From assembly GCA_003550325.1 (NCBI GenBank), contig QKWP01000201.1:284133-348132 (forward strand): a stretch of 64,000 nucleotides of DNA, read 5' to 3'. Source of the stretch: Gigaspora rosea (taxonomy: Eukaryota; Glomeromycota; Glomeromycetes; Diversisporales; Gigasporaceae). Numbering within the stretch: position 1 is the stretch's first letter; each line of letters opens with the position of its first letter. Both the position numbers and the translations under genes were made by a program. Of this stretch, positions 34,480 through 46,805 are shown one piece after another. A model generated the notes under the pieces. It was not told the origin of the DNA. It did not search any database and saw only the letters and a list, made by a program, of their open reading frames with translations.

Positions 34480-35627
34480 GCAACAGATGAATGGAAGCAT
34501 AAAAAATTTGATGTTGAGGATACTTTTAAAAAAATGATTATCGAAAATAAATACCCAATACGATGGATTTAATATAATAAATTTACAAATCTAAACATGA
34601 TAGGAGAAGGCGGATATTCAACCGTTTATTCTGCTGAATGGGATGATCAAAAACAGCATCGTAAAATGACCGTTGCACTTAAATTTCTTCACGGATCAAA
34701 AGGTTGTAGTAAAGAATTTATAAATGAGGTATATTTTAATAATTATAATTATCAATTAATGAATATTTAGCAACTATATATTAATTTTCATTACTAAAAG
34801 TTAAAAGCATATTGTGATTTTGGCCTTAAAACTCAAACTTTTTTGAAATGCTTGGGCATATCAAAAGACGAAGTTTCTAAAGATTATGTTCTCGTTTTAG
34901 AATATCTACCAATTGGCGTTTTACGAGAGAATCTTTATTGTGTATCGCAAATGGAATGGGAAAAGAAATTAATCCTGTTGACTTCAATTGCTTCTGATCT
35001 TAAGACTATTCATTTTAAAGGCCTCATTCACCGTGATTTACATAGTGGAAATATACTACATAATTTATATAGTGCATATATTGCAGATCTAAGACTTTCA
35101 GCATTAGCTATTATTGGATCAAATGATAAAGTATGTGGTATAATGCAATATATAGTACCGGAAGTGTTGTATACTAGGAATGAAGCGTATAGTACAGCAT
35201 CTGATGTATATTCTTTTGGAATTATTGCTTATTAAATAGCATCAGGTCTTCTAGTATATCACGACACTCCACATGATATCAATCTTTTAAATGATATTTA
35301 TCATGGTTTACGTCCAATTATTCCAACGAATGTACCAAAATTAGTTAAAGAACTAATAACTAATTGTTGGGATGCTCAACCAGACAAAAGGCCAATGTCT
35401 AAAGATGTATATAACACTCTAAATATGTGGAACAGCAATATTTTAAACAATATTTCAACAGATATAGTCACACAAATGGTTTCGATGAAACAATTAAAAA
35501 TTGTTTGAAGTCCAACAAATCGATTCCAGCTCACATCACGATAAATCCTGAAGCCATTTATACTAGCAGGAATTTGATCCCCTATCATGTAAAAATGTCG
35601 TTAATTTTGACAAATTCAATCATCTAG
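34480..35627 (+). pseudogene. Tyrosine-kinase-like protein kinase, decayed
   Basis: Two exons are joined by an intron at 34729-34800 (GTATAT...AAAAG). The N-lobe shows GEGGYSTVYSAEW and VALKFL. The C-lobe shows HRDLHSGNIL (catalytic Asp and Asn present), then ADLRLS where DFG is expected, VPEVL in place of APE, DVYSFGIIAY, and WDAQPDKRP. A TAA lies in the entry motif RWI*YNKFTNL, another at 35233-35235, and the C-terminal tail (NPEAIYTSRNL) is in a different frame. The changed DFG suggests loss of metal binding even before decay. Sel1 repeats lie on both sides. Confidence 0.85.
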
Positions 35628-35689
35628 GTAATAGCTACTTTGTGATACTGTATATTAACTTCAATTAAATCAATTTTTAACTTTGCTTC

Positions 35690-38229
35690 TTTTCTCCTAA
35701 TAAAATTTCTCGAATATAAAGTTAACCAAGAAAAGCAAGAAAATGATAAAAGCTTACTAATTATTGATTCATTCATCTCACAAGATGATGTAAACGAAGT
35801 TAAAAAAAAGAATGTAAAAAATTTATTCATTCTCAAAAGTCTAACGAGATGGAGAATATGGAGAATTCCAAGAAGATAGGCCTTCTTGGAGTTTATTATC
35901 AGGCTGGGCTCGGAGTCGAAAAGGATGATCGCAAAGCACTCTTGTATTATCAAAAGGCTGCTAATATGAGAGACTCTGCATCAGTATGTCAAATTCGTAC
36001 TTGTTACCTCACTGGAACTGGAGTGGAAAAGGATGAACATAAGGCATTCATCCATTTTCAGAGATCTCTGAGATGGGAGATTCAAATGGAATGGCATGTC
36101 TTGGACGTTGTTATCAAGAAGGATTCGGAGTTGAAATGGATGAACAAAAAGCATTCATTATTTTCAAAAGTCTGCTGAGATGGGAAAAATGTATGGAATA
36201 TATTTTCTTGGATATTATTATTTTGAGTGAGCTGGAGTTGAAAAAGATGTACATAAGGCATTCATTCATTTTCAGAGATCTGCTGATATGGAGCTTGCCT
36301 ATGGAGTGGGTCGTGAGGTTGTTGTTATCAAAAAGGAATTGGGGTTGAAAAAAATGAACATGAAGGGTTCATTCATTTTCAAAAGGCTGTTGACATACAT
36401 GAACATGAGTATGATGAGTCATTCATAAGTAATACTTATGAACTATCTTTCAACATGGGGATTGCTGCATTTAACGTTGCTTGCAGTTACGAAAATGGTA
36501 TTGGAATAAGAAAAGATGAACATAAGGCATTTATTTATTATGAAAAGTCTGCTAGTATGGGATGTATTGATGGAATATATCGAGTTTGTTATTGTTATCG
36601 TTATGGAATTGGAGTTAAAAAACAGGATAAATATAAAGCATTCATTTATTATCAAAAGTCCGCTGAGATGGGACACGCTAACAGTGCATTTGATCTCGGA
36701 CATTGTTATAATAAAGGAATTGGAGTAAAAATAGATAAGTCTAAGTCCTTCTTTTATTTATTAAAATCTTCTGAGATGGGGCATGCCGATGGAACATATT
36801 GTGTTGGTTGTTGTTATCAGTATGGTAATGGAGTTGAGAAAGATGAACATAAAGCATTTATTTATTTTCAAAAATCAGCCGATATGGGGCATGCTGGGGG
36901 CATTTTACACAGGATACTGTTATTTTTGTGGAAATGGAATTGAAAAAGATAATCATAAAGCATTTATATATTTTCAAAAATCTACTGAAATGGGAGACCG
37001 TGATGGAATGTTTAAAATTGGGCACCTTTATCAAAACGGACTTGGAATTGAAAAAGATAATAATAAAGCATTTATATATTATCAAAAATCTGCCGAGATG
37101 GGACATTCTGATGGAGATATTATGTAGGATATTGTTATCAGAATGGTATTGGTGTTGAAAAGGATGAACGTAAAGCGTTTATTCATTATAAAAAATCTTC
37201 TGATATGGGAAATGATAAAGAAACTTTTCATGTTGGTTATCGTTATCAAAATGAGATTGGAATTAGAAAGGATGAAATTCAAGCATTTACTTATTATCAA
37301 AAATCTGCTGATATGGGATTTGTTGAAGCAATATATAATGTTGGCAGTTGTTATCAAAATGGGATTGGAATTAAAAAGATAAAAATAAAGCATTTGTTTA
37401 CTATCAAAAATCAGCCGATATGGGCATGTTAAAGGAGCATTTTATGTTGGTTATTGTTATCAGTATGGTGATGGAGTTGACTAGGATAAACGTAAAGCAT
37501 TTATTTATTATCAAAAATCTGCTGATATGGGACTTGTTGAATTAATATATAATGTTGGCATTTGTAATCAGTATGGTGATGGATTTGAAGAGGATAAACG
37601 TAAAGCATATATTTATTATCAAAAATCTGTTGATATGGGACTTGTTGAAGCAATATATAATTTTGGCAGCTGTTATCAAAATGGGATTGGAATTAAAAGA
37701 ATAAAAATAAAACATTATTTATTATCAAAAATCAGCCGACATGGGGCATGTTAAAGGAGTTTTTTATGTTGGTTATTGTTATCATTATGGTATTGGAGTT
37801 GAAGAGGATAAACGTAAAACATTTATTTATTATCAAAAATCTGCTGAAATGGGAGACAGTGATGGAATGTTTATAATTGGATACTTTTATCAAAACGGAC
37901 TTGGAGTTGAAAAGGATAATAAAGCGTTTTGTTTATTCATTATCAAAAATCTGCAGAGATGGGCATTTTTATGTATATATTATGTTAGTTTTTGTTATAA
38001 GTATGGCATTGGTGTTGAAAAGGATGAACGTAAAGCGTTTATTCATTATAAAAGATCCGCCGAAATGGGTCACATTAATGGAATATGTCACGTAAATTGT
38101 TATCAAAATGGAATTGGAGTTGAAAAGGATGAATATAAAGCACTAATTTATATTCAAAAACTTGCTGAGGTGGGAAATTCTGATTGTAAACTTATAATTG
38201 AACAAGTTATTAACAGCTTTATTATATAA
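35690..38229 (+). pseudogene. Sel1-like repeat array, about 20 repeats, many frameshifts
   Basis: About twenty 36-residue Sel1 units follow the pattern YQNGIGVEKDEHKAFIYYQK then SAEMGHxDG. A non-repeat lead-in (QEKQENDKSLLIIDSFISQD) begins near 35735. The longest clean stretches are 35849-36040, 36455-36880, 36890-37125, 37140-37380 and 37741-38229. Between them, single-base indels and occasional stops move the frame, although the DNA repeat stays in register. The array ends IEQVINSFII and TAA at 38227. If transcribed it would be a Sel1 scaffold; as written it is a pseudogene or suffers assembly indels. Confidence 0.8.
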
Positions 38230-41200
38230 AATGATGAATATATAGTATTTATTCATTTTAGATATTGTCATATAATTAAAGTTAAAACCTGCTACTATAG
38301 AAACTTAAAAAAAAAACTTTGCTACCAAAATATGTATTACTATCGAATATACGGCATTCAGAGACACGGAAAATTCATTTATATATAGATCTGAATAAAA
38401 CGGAGTTTTTAGTATAAAACAGTATAAAATGGAATTTTTGACAGTAACGAATTTTTGGGCAAAATTAAGAGTAGTGTATGTTTAATTTGGGCCAGGTAAT
38501 ATAATTAAGAACGTAGGAAAGTTTCGGAAAAGTTCGGAAGATATCAAGAAATCTGAATATGTGTGTGTTAGTCGGGAGGTCACAGAGTTATAGAGAGTGA
38601 GCTCTCCATCTGAAAAAAAAAGTGCACTTATAGAGAGATCTAATTATAACGCATGATAATAATTACTCTAAAGAAATATATTTTATTGTGAAGAAAAAAG
38701 GAGCACTTGCGGAGAATTGGCTGTATAGATAAAATAGGAGTAAAGTTTTATATCGCTATAAAAAGGATTTTTTTACTATATCGAAATGAATTTTTTACAA
38801 ATCAAAGCGGTATTTTTCCGTGTCCCTGACGGCAGTTCATTTATTATTAGAAAATCCACTGAGACATGATCTTGCTTTGGTGAAAGTTTTGTTGTGTAAG
38901 ACAAAATTGTACCCACTGCACTGTATAAAGTTAATTTATCTATTAAAATTTTAACTTCAGTCTGTTACGCCAATATCATACAATGGGTAATATTTAATAT
39001 ATAATTGAGGATTTCTATGTGAAGATTCGGAATTGAATAAATTTGTTAGAGTTTCATGGTCAATATTTTGAGTTACAGGCGATTTTTTAGAAAACAGGTT
39101 TTATTTCGATTTCACGTTACAATTTTGTACAATATCTTTTTTTTTTTTTTTTTTTTTTTTTAAACTATAGAAATAGAAATTCTGTAATAATTGTGTATAT
39201 CGATTTGAAAGAATAATATATCATACTCGTGCCTTTTTGAAACTTGTTTATAAAAGATCAAGATAAAAAGTTAAATAATATGTCTATATTGCTAAAAGCT
39301 ATTGATTTGATTATTGATGACGTGCTGATTAAAATTTGCAAATTGCAATTTGAACTGAAGTCGACCCATACAGAATTTTTTTCTAGTATATTATAACGAA
39401 AAAAGCATGAATGGACCAATTAATTATTAATGATTGAAATTACCTTGATAAACAAAGCGAATTTCCAAAATAATGGCTTTCAACTTGTAACTACAGTAAA
39501 TATATAGGATTCATCATTTCTTGAAAATTTGCTTCTGATTCCACCCTTACACATTATTTAATGCCAGCAGATCCTTAAATGCCCGAACATCACAACAATT
39601 ATGATAATGCAACTTAGTATGGCTATTTTATTTTATTTGCTTTTTCGTTCGTATATTTACTAGAAAAACGCCTTTATTGAGTTGACATGTTTTATTTGTT
39701 ACCTTGACTTCATGTAAAAGAAAAAACATTTGAATAATGCTGATATAAAGAAAATAAAGAAAGAATCTTTAAAAAAGAAAATACGCATCTCAGATTAATT
39801 ATAGCTAATGGAGAAATATAATGAAAGGTTATTCAGATCCTTGTAAAACCTTTTTTAAGTACAAAACAAAAACAACCACAAAGATCAAAAATTTAGATCT
39901 TTTCACAAAACTGAAACACAATTGAAACACAAAATACTCCTCTACTGCATACAAAATCATGATTCATATTTGTTAAATCAGTAAATAAATTAAGATCGCC
40001 ATCGAAAGTTAAGAAATTATTACAAATAAAATTCTGTGCAATGCCATTATTCAATGAAAAAAACAAAACAATTGTGCATATTTTAGTACGTATTATCTTT
40101 TTACAGAATCATAAAGTAGTTACTGCTGCATATACTTTATTTTTATCATAGAAAACTTTCTATCCTTTAAACTACTATGTTTTTGTTAAAATTACACGAG
40201 ATTAAACTATTTCTAGCTGGGATTCTTTGGTATGCTTGTAAATTATCAAAATAAAATTTTTATTACCATACACTTGAAAATATCATGGTGCTAATTTTGG
40301 GGCCTGTGGCAGATTAAGAAAACTGGCCAAAGTTTTTAGCAATTTTGATTGATAAAACGTTTCCAAATTTTTATCTCTTTAGTTGTAAATCTTCTTTCTT
40401 AATTATCGATGTAAATGAATTTTTTTATTTGAAATCTTTTTGTTTCGAAATTTTATCCAGATATTTTACTTTATTGTGCCAGAATTTTGAAATTATATAT
40501 ATAGGTTTATGATGAAACCTTTTTTTATATATGTGAAAAGACGAAAACGAAGCCAGAATGCCTTTGTTTCAATTTAATAAATTTCAAGATGTTAAGTAAT
40601 TTTTTTTTTAAAAAAATTTTATAATACAGTAATGAAAATAAGATCAAAAGTGAATGGATTATTAAAATATTTTTAAAGAAACTTGCATTCATAGAATCGG
40701 CTCGTGTCATTTTTAAATCGGTATTACGAAGTTGAGCAAAGTAACGGAGTATACTACAAAAACGCATCTGAGTATATAAAACCAGCATACTATACACATA
40801 AATTATATATAAATAGTATAGTCATATATTATATTAAATTATTATTTGACAGAAGTTAATTTATTGTTATAATAAAATACAATATATCAATGTGACGGTA
40901 ACAAAAAGAATTTAGAAGCACTTTAATAAAACTCTAGATTTTTTATGAGATCGTACTGCTCTAAGAATCGATTGGTACACAATCATACTCTGACGAAAAT
41001 CAAGAATTTTACACAATTTAAAATTAAAATCAAAATTTTTACGAGATTGTAGTTTACGATTGTTTTAACAAAAAAACCAAGATGTTTACAGGATTGCACA
41101 TTACATAAATATTAAGTACTTCTGATAGAATTTATTTATAGTAAAATAAAATAAAAATTTTACAAAATTATATACTTAACGAAAATATATCAAATTTGCA

Positions 41201-42588
41201 GATTTTTTTTCTCAAACACAATTGCGTTAATTGCGCTTGTTTTTCGGTTTTAATTTGCAGATTTCAGCTTTTGCTCTTTTCAGGTTTGCTAGTTCGATTG
41301 AATGGACTTTGCTTCACATTCTCTCAAGGCTAGTTTATGTATCTTTAATGCTAACAATCGTTCTTGATATACAAGTTTATTAGCTGGTGAGCTTTTTTCA
41401 TGTTCACTTTCACTTGAATTTTCAGAATGAATAACGTCCACTTCGGATTTTTTTTTTTTTTATTAGATTTTCTTTTATTTTGATGGATTTATTTGAACAT
41501 TTCGCTAAGCTAATAGTTTAAATATAAATCTATGTTTTCCACCCGTCGATATGATAAACTATAGCAATTTCTTCTTCATTGTTGGTGGATATTTGAGTGA
41601 ATAGTGAATAAGTTATTTCTTTAACGTCAAATTTTTTGTAAAATATATTTCGAACTTTCTATTTCAGGTGAAAAAGAACCAACAGAAAATTTATCTTTAA
41701 ATCTATCATCGATATCAGTTTTCAAAGTTTTCATTAAAGGAATTGTTATTTTTTTTTTGAGAAAAATTTCCTTTTTGTCAACTCCATTAGAAGAATCATT
41801 TTTTAATCAAAAAAGCTATTGCTCATCTCAGAACTAATATCATTCAAAGGTAACAACATTTTATTTATTTTAATTTTTTTTAAAAAACATTGTTACGATT
41901 ACTGCATTTTATTTAACGACCATATTGACTGGCTTTTAAACTATCAACCTATTAAATTTTGTAAAAATTGTTCCCGACATTATAAGTTTAAAAACCCGAA
42001 GTCTAGTTTTCTTTAATCTTTAATGTAAGGTTTGCATAAATTTTATATACATTTGCATACTATACAACGATAAATTTAATTTATACGTAATTGTGACCTC
42101 ATCAACTATACAATCATGTTGTTGACTAATTTAACGATTATACACAACTTCTTTGCTCCATTACTATTCGTATTATTTGAATTTCCGTCGTACGTACGAC
42201 GTATGTCGTCACTTATTGATATTATCATTGTTTTTATTAGATATTTAATAAATTTCTTTTTGAAATTTGAAAATTGAACATTAAATACTGTATATGATAA
42301 AAATTGTTTGAAGGTGAAGTCCATCAGTAAATGTTTTTATCACAATATGCATAGAACAATTACTAAAACTATTTGAGAATTAAGTGCATACTCGGTATAT
42401 TTCACTTACAGTTAGCATTAAATCGCTTTTTATATCATTAATGTATAAATAAATTACTCTAATTATTTACAAAATTTAAAATAGTTCTAGTGGCGCCTAA
42501 TGCATATAATTGTGTACGTACTACGTGAACAAGCTTAATTTATATATGATTTGATCAAATGATTCAATGAAATTAAACCTCTCACGTA
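38230..42588. other. Long AT-rich spacer, unit 1 of the segmental duplication
   Basis: No supported gene. It is colinear with 48068-52171 plus 54846-55338 (unit 2). Differences are an insertion at 38359-38828 here, and an inversion plus insertions in unit 2. A 16-bp perfect palindrome CGTCGTACGTACGACG lies at 42186-42201. Small frames at 40525 (minus), 41819 (plus) and 42106 (minus) are not conserved as coding. Confidence 0.7.
38359..38828. mobile_element. 470-bp hAT-type MITE with matching empty site
   Basis: The ends are CAGAGACACGGAAAAT and the inverse of CAGGGACACGGAAAAA. Flanks ACGGCATT (38351-38358) and ACGGCAGT (38829-38836) are the duplication. The other duplication unit has a single ACGGCAGT at 48189-48196 and no insert, so it is the empty site. 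Confidence 0.9.
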
Positions 42589-43007
42589 ATGCATAAATTT
42601 TTTGCATCTAGAATGTCAAATAATAAAGAAAATAACCCACATGATAAAATAATTCAACCTACTAATTCCATTAATCAGCTGGATTTTATTGATGATCAAA
42701 AATCAGAAGAAATTTTATGGCTTGGTTATCGTTACGAACATGGAATTGGTGTTGAAAAGGATGAGAATAAAGCATTCATTCATTATCAAAAATCTGCTGA
42801 AATGAATAATTCTAATGGAATGTACCAAGTTGGTTATTGTTATTATTTAGGAATCGGGGTTGAATTAGATAAACACAAAGCGTTTATTCATTATCTAAAA
42901 TCAGCTGAGGCAGGTAGTTCTATGGGAATTTTTAAAGTTGCGATTTGTTACTATTACGGAGTTGGTGCGGAAAAGGACGAAGACAAATTCGAGTATTGGA
43001 TTAAAAA
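42589..43007 (+). CDS. Sel1-kinase fusion gene, copy 1: Sel1 exon
   Basis: The ATG at 42589 opens 139 full codons plus two bases. A polar N-terminus (HKFFASRMSNNKENNPHDK) is followed by three Sel1 repeats starting near residue 45 (WLGYRYEHGIGVEKDENKAF, then two more) and ending EYWIKK. The exon ends at 43007 before GTAAGT; reading on gives an immediate TAA, so the donor is needed for a fusion. Phase 2 at the donor matches the phase-2 acceptor of the kinase exon at 44650. It is 85-95 percent similar by eye to 55339-55757. Sel1 repeats are protein-interaction scaffolds. Confidence 0.85.
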
Positions 43008-44649
43008 GTAAGTTATTTGTTAATTTTTCGTCAATTTTTGTATTTTAAAAATTAGAATTTTAAATATTTTCTTAAAACGGTTTAATTCTTTTAGGGAGTA
43101 AGAATATAAATTAATCATTTAATATAAATTTTATTTCATTGACCAACAATGATTCATGGTATTTATCGTTTAAACAACACTCAAAATTCATTGAATTAGT
43201 CCGTAAGTATAATAAAAAATATGCTATTCAAATTTATAAATATATACTACTTAACTTACTTTATTTTGTTAATTTAGTGTGTGAGTACTGTATAAAGAAG
43301 TTTATTAACCAATAAGATATCAAGCTAGTGAATATTTACTTTTAATTTCGTTTTATTCATTAATTTTAGTTTGTATGTATAAAGAACATTTATTCATTAT
43401 GAATCTGATTATTTAAAATAAGCTATTCAATTCATGAGTATTTACTATTTTCATTTTATTCGCATTAATTTAGTCCGTGAGTATAAGGTACAATTATTAA
43501 TCCAGAATTTAAAATAAGTTATTATTTAGTACATATTCACAAAAGTTTTATTTATTCACTTTAATATAGCTTGTGAGTATAAAAAACATTTATTAATTCA
43601 AGAATTTAAATAAGTTATTCAGAATACTTACTTTTAGCATCATTTTAGTCAGTGAGTATAACGAAAATTCATTAAAATAATTTATAAAATAAGCTATTCA
43701 AATTCATGAACATTTATTATTTAATTTTATTTTATTCATGTTAATTTAGTGGGTTAGTACAAAGACATTTTTTAAGTATTTAATGAAAACTTTTCGAGTT
43801 CATGAATATTTATCATTTATTGATGTTAATTTAGTCTGTGAGTATAAAGAAAATTAATTATATAAGTATTTAAAAATTAAGCCATTCAAATTCATAAATA
43901 TTTACTATTAATTTTATTCACGCAATTTAGTATGTGAGCGTAAAGAACATGTTAAACTAAGCATTAAAATAAAATTTCTAAGTTCATGAATATTTAATTT
44001 TATTGTATTCATGTTAATTTAGGATGCGGTGAGTATAAAGAGCATTTCTTAATTTAAGTATTCCCAATAAGTTATTAAAGTTCATGAATATTTATTATTT
44101 AATTTTATCTTATTCACGTTAATTTAGGCCGTGAGTATAAAGACAATAATTGGTAATAATTCAAAATAAGCTATTCAAGTTCATGAAAATTTCGTTAATT
44201 TAGTTAGTGAGTATAAAGAAAATTATTAAATATTTAAAATCAGCTATTCAAGTTCATGAATATTAATTATTTGATTTCATTTTATTCACGTTAATTTAGT
44301 TAGTAAGTATAAAAACATTATTGATCTAAATATTTAAAATAAGCTATTCATGAATATTTATTTACTACATATTTGATTCCATTTTAGTCCGTGAGTATAA
44401 GGAATATTTACTAAGTATTTAAAATAAGCTATGCAAATTCATGAATATTTGTTATTCAATTTCATTTTAGGTGAGTGAGTATAAAAATATTTATGTTTAA
44501 GTATTTAAAATAAAACATTCGAGTTCATATTTACAATATCGTTTGTATAATTTTATACTTTTTAGTCGGTAAGCGTAAAAACTATTTACACTGAAATTAA
44601 AAATCGCATAAATTAAAAACTAATGAAAATGTAATCGCTGATTATAAAG
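43008..44649 (+). repeat. Chain of 18 intron-like units separated by one-codon microexons, copy 1
   Basis: Units of 73-103 nt each run from GTRAGT to YAG. Candidate microexons are GGA 43095, TCC 43200, TGT 43278, TTT 43370, TCC 43474, CTT 43570, TCA 43649, TGG 43750, TCT 43835, TAT 43931, GATGCG 44023, GCC 44128, TTA 44204, TTA 44300, TCC 44388, an AG|GTGAGT zero-length or 4-nt junction at 44470, and TCG 44566. Typical unit: GTGAGTATAAAG, then AAATAAGCTATTCAAGTTCA, TGAATATTTATT, CACGTTAATTTAG. Included in phase 2, with the 44470 junction taken as zero-length, the triplets read KDPVFPFHGLMMRPYYPR with no stop and enter the kinase exon in frame. Splicing is predicted from sequence only. Confidence 0.75.
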
Positions 44650-46045
44650 AAATCTTCTTTATGGGAAATGCGCACATTGTAATGAAGATAACACAAGATA
44701 TGCATGGTGTCAAACATGTGATCCTGACATAGCAATTCAAGGATGGACAAGTGGAAATAAAGATATTGACAATTGTATAAAAAGATTTCAACTTAGAATT
44801 TTTAAATCTGAACGTATGATTGAATGGATTCCATTTGATAGACTAGATAATATTAAAAAAATTGGCGAAGGTGGATATGGTTCTGTATTTTCTGCAACTT
44901 GGTTGGATGGCATACGAAAAATTGAAAGGAATTATTCTATATATATATATACACAAACACGCGAACCACCTAGCACCGTTGCGCTCAAGACCTTATCTGG
45001 TTCTAAGGAAAATTCGCTTGATTTTTTGAAAGAAGTGAGTTAAATTACCATTCATTTTACAGTTTATTAAACTCATACTGAGATAATTCATTTATCAATT
45101 TATAAAGTTTGACAGCCATGTGAAATGTACAGTTTTGGGTAGTGAGCTTAAGATTTATGGATTGACTCAAAACACTTGATGGTATTTCAATTTGCCAATA
45201 ATGGGAGTCTTCATAAGTTTTTAAAAAGGAATTTTCAAAATATTACCTGGCACATTAAATTAAAATTACTTAAAGACATTGTATATGATTTGACTAGAAT
45301 TCATGGAGCAGGATATATTCATACAGACTTCCACAGCGGTAATATTTTGCAAGACGAAAACATTAATAAAAATATGAAATCTTATGTTTCAGATCTAGGG
45401 TTATCTAAAACGGAATACGAAGGTAGTTCAGAAGGTGGTATTTATGGAGTCATTCCTTATGTTGCTCCGGAAGTTTTATCAGGTCAGAAGCTTACAAAAG
45501 CTGCAGATGTTTATGGTTTTGGAATCATCATGTCAGAAATTTCAACCGGGCAAAGACCTTTTGATGGTCGTCCATTTGATATTAGTCTTTCATTAGATAT
45601 ATGCAGAGGATTGCGTCCTGAATTTGCTCCTGGGACTCCAGATTGCTATATTGAATTAGCTAAGCAATGCATGGATTCAGATCCACAAAAACGGCCTGCT
45701 GCTGGTGATATCTATGCAAAACTTAGTGAATGGAATAATATCATGTATTATTCAAATAATGCATATGAAAATGCAGATGAAATTAAAAAGCAATTCTTAG
45801 ATGCTGATAAAATAATCAAAACATTACCAATTATTTCACCAAAACATCCGGATCACATTTACACTAGCAAAATAATCAATACACAAATAATATCAAATAT
45901 AATTAAAGGTACTTATTTTAAAATTACTCTTTTTGTTTATAGAGTTTTTAACCTTTACGGAAGTAAATTTACCAGATATGTTATATTAGTAACTTCACCA
46001 AGTAAACCTATTGATTCTGTTGAAATTCCTATTGGTGAGTACTAA
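44650..46045 (+). pseudogene. Sel1-kinase fusion gene, copy 1: kinase exons, one frameshift
   Basis: The exon at 44650-45034 encodes a four-Cys motif (CAHC, CQTC), then FDRLDNIKKI, glycine loop GEGGYGSVF and VALKTL. An intron lies at 45035-45107 (GTGAGT...AAAG). The exon at 45108-46045 encodes the remainder: HTDFHSGNIL (Arg of HRD replaced), DLGLS for DFG, VAPEVL, DVYGFGIIMSE and a conserved tail ending IPIGEY. Near 45171 about 16 bases present in copy 2 are missing, giving TGA after TQNT, so the kinase is truncated as written. The family is Glomeromycotina-type tyrosine-kinase-like kinases. With HTD and DLG, activity would be doubtful. Confidence 0.85.
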
Positions 46046-46805
46046 ATTAAACTAATTTACGATTAAACTTATTGTTTACCTTATATTTGTATTTAGATGA
46101 TGCTTAACAGTATAAATTTATTGTTAACTAATTAATTTTTTTCCGTTAAATTATTATTATTATTTTAATTTATGTGTATTATCTGTCATTTTAAACATTG
46201 TCAATTATTAATTAGCACTTATGTCTTTCTTCAACTTTTATTGGTCAAGGTCAATTTTTAATGAATACATAAATTTATTAATAAAACTTATAATTACATA
46301 TTAAATTAATGTTTGCTAATTATAAAATACAAAATGTCAAAATTGAATAATTCTTTTATAAAAAAGTTATGATTACAAAAAATTACCAATCTATAATTGC
46401 TGAACAGCCAATTGTAAGATCAATCTGTAGCATATTGTAAATTTGAACTTAAAACAAATAAATCATGAAACTGGAATATGATTGCTAGATAAAACCTGGA
46501 AGTTTCATGTTGATGAAATTATAAAACTTAAATAACAAAATGACAAACTGATAAAATAGCAATACTAAGAAAGATAATGAAATTAATGAAGCTAGTAAAA
46601 TATCCAAAAAATATATTCCAGTTTTATGCAATAATGGCATTATGTTTTGTAATTCATGTTTAGAGATAGTAAAAAAACGTTTATGATTAAATCTGAATAG
46701 TCAAATCTTAATATAAATATATACAGATTATATTCATTACTGTTTTTAAGTATGTAATAAAAAAATTTTCTATCTTTATTCATATTAATTTTTTTAAGAA
46801 TATAA
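46046..46805. repeat. Kinase 3' flank, copy B, ending at duplication junction
   Basis: Matches 879-1670 and 58836-59620. It stops abruptly at about 46805, where it joins Sel1 repeat sequence in the middle of a repeat (AATATAATCATT then AAGCATTTATATAT). Confidence 0.85.

Noticed and set aside
36858..37393. Minus-strand open frames across the Sel1 arrays
   Set aside because: Reverse-strand shadows of the 108-bp repeat; the Sel1 reading is on the plus strand.
42589..43011. Sel1 exon as a complete 140-residue gene
   Set aside because: The stop is formed by the TAA of a strong GTAAGT donor, and the phase matches the kinase exon in both copies, so a spliced fusion is favoured.
45905..45965. Extra introns near the kinase C-terminus (GTACTT...TTATAG)
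   Set aside because: They would be 27-34 nt, far below the 72-105 nt seen elsewhere, and the frame is open through them in both copies.
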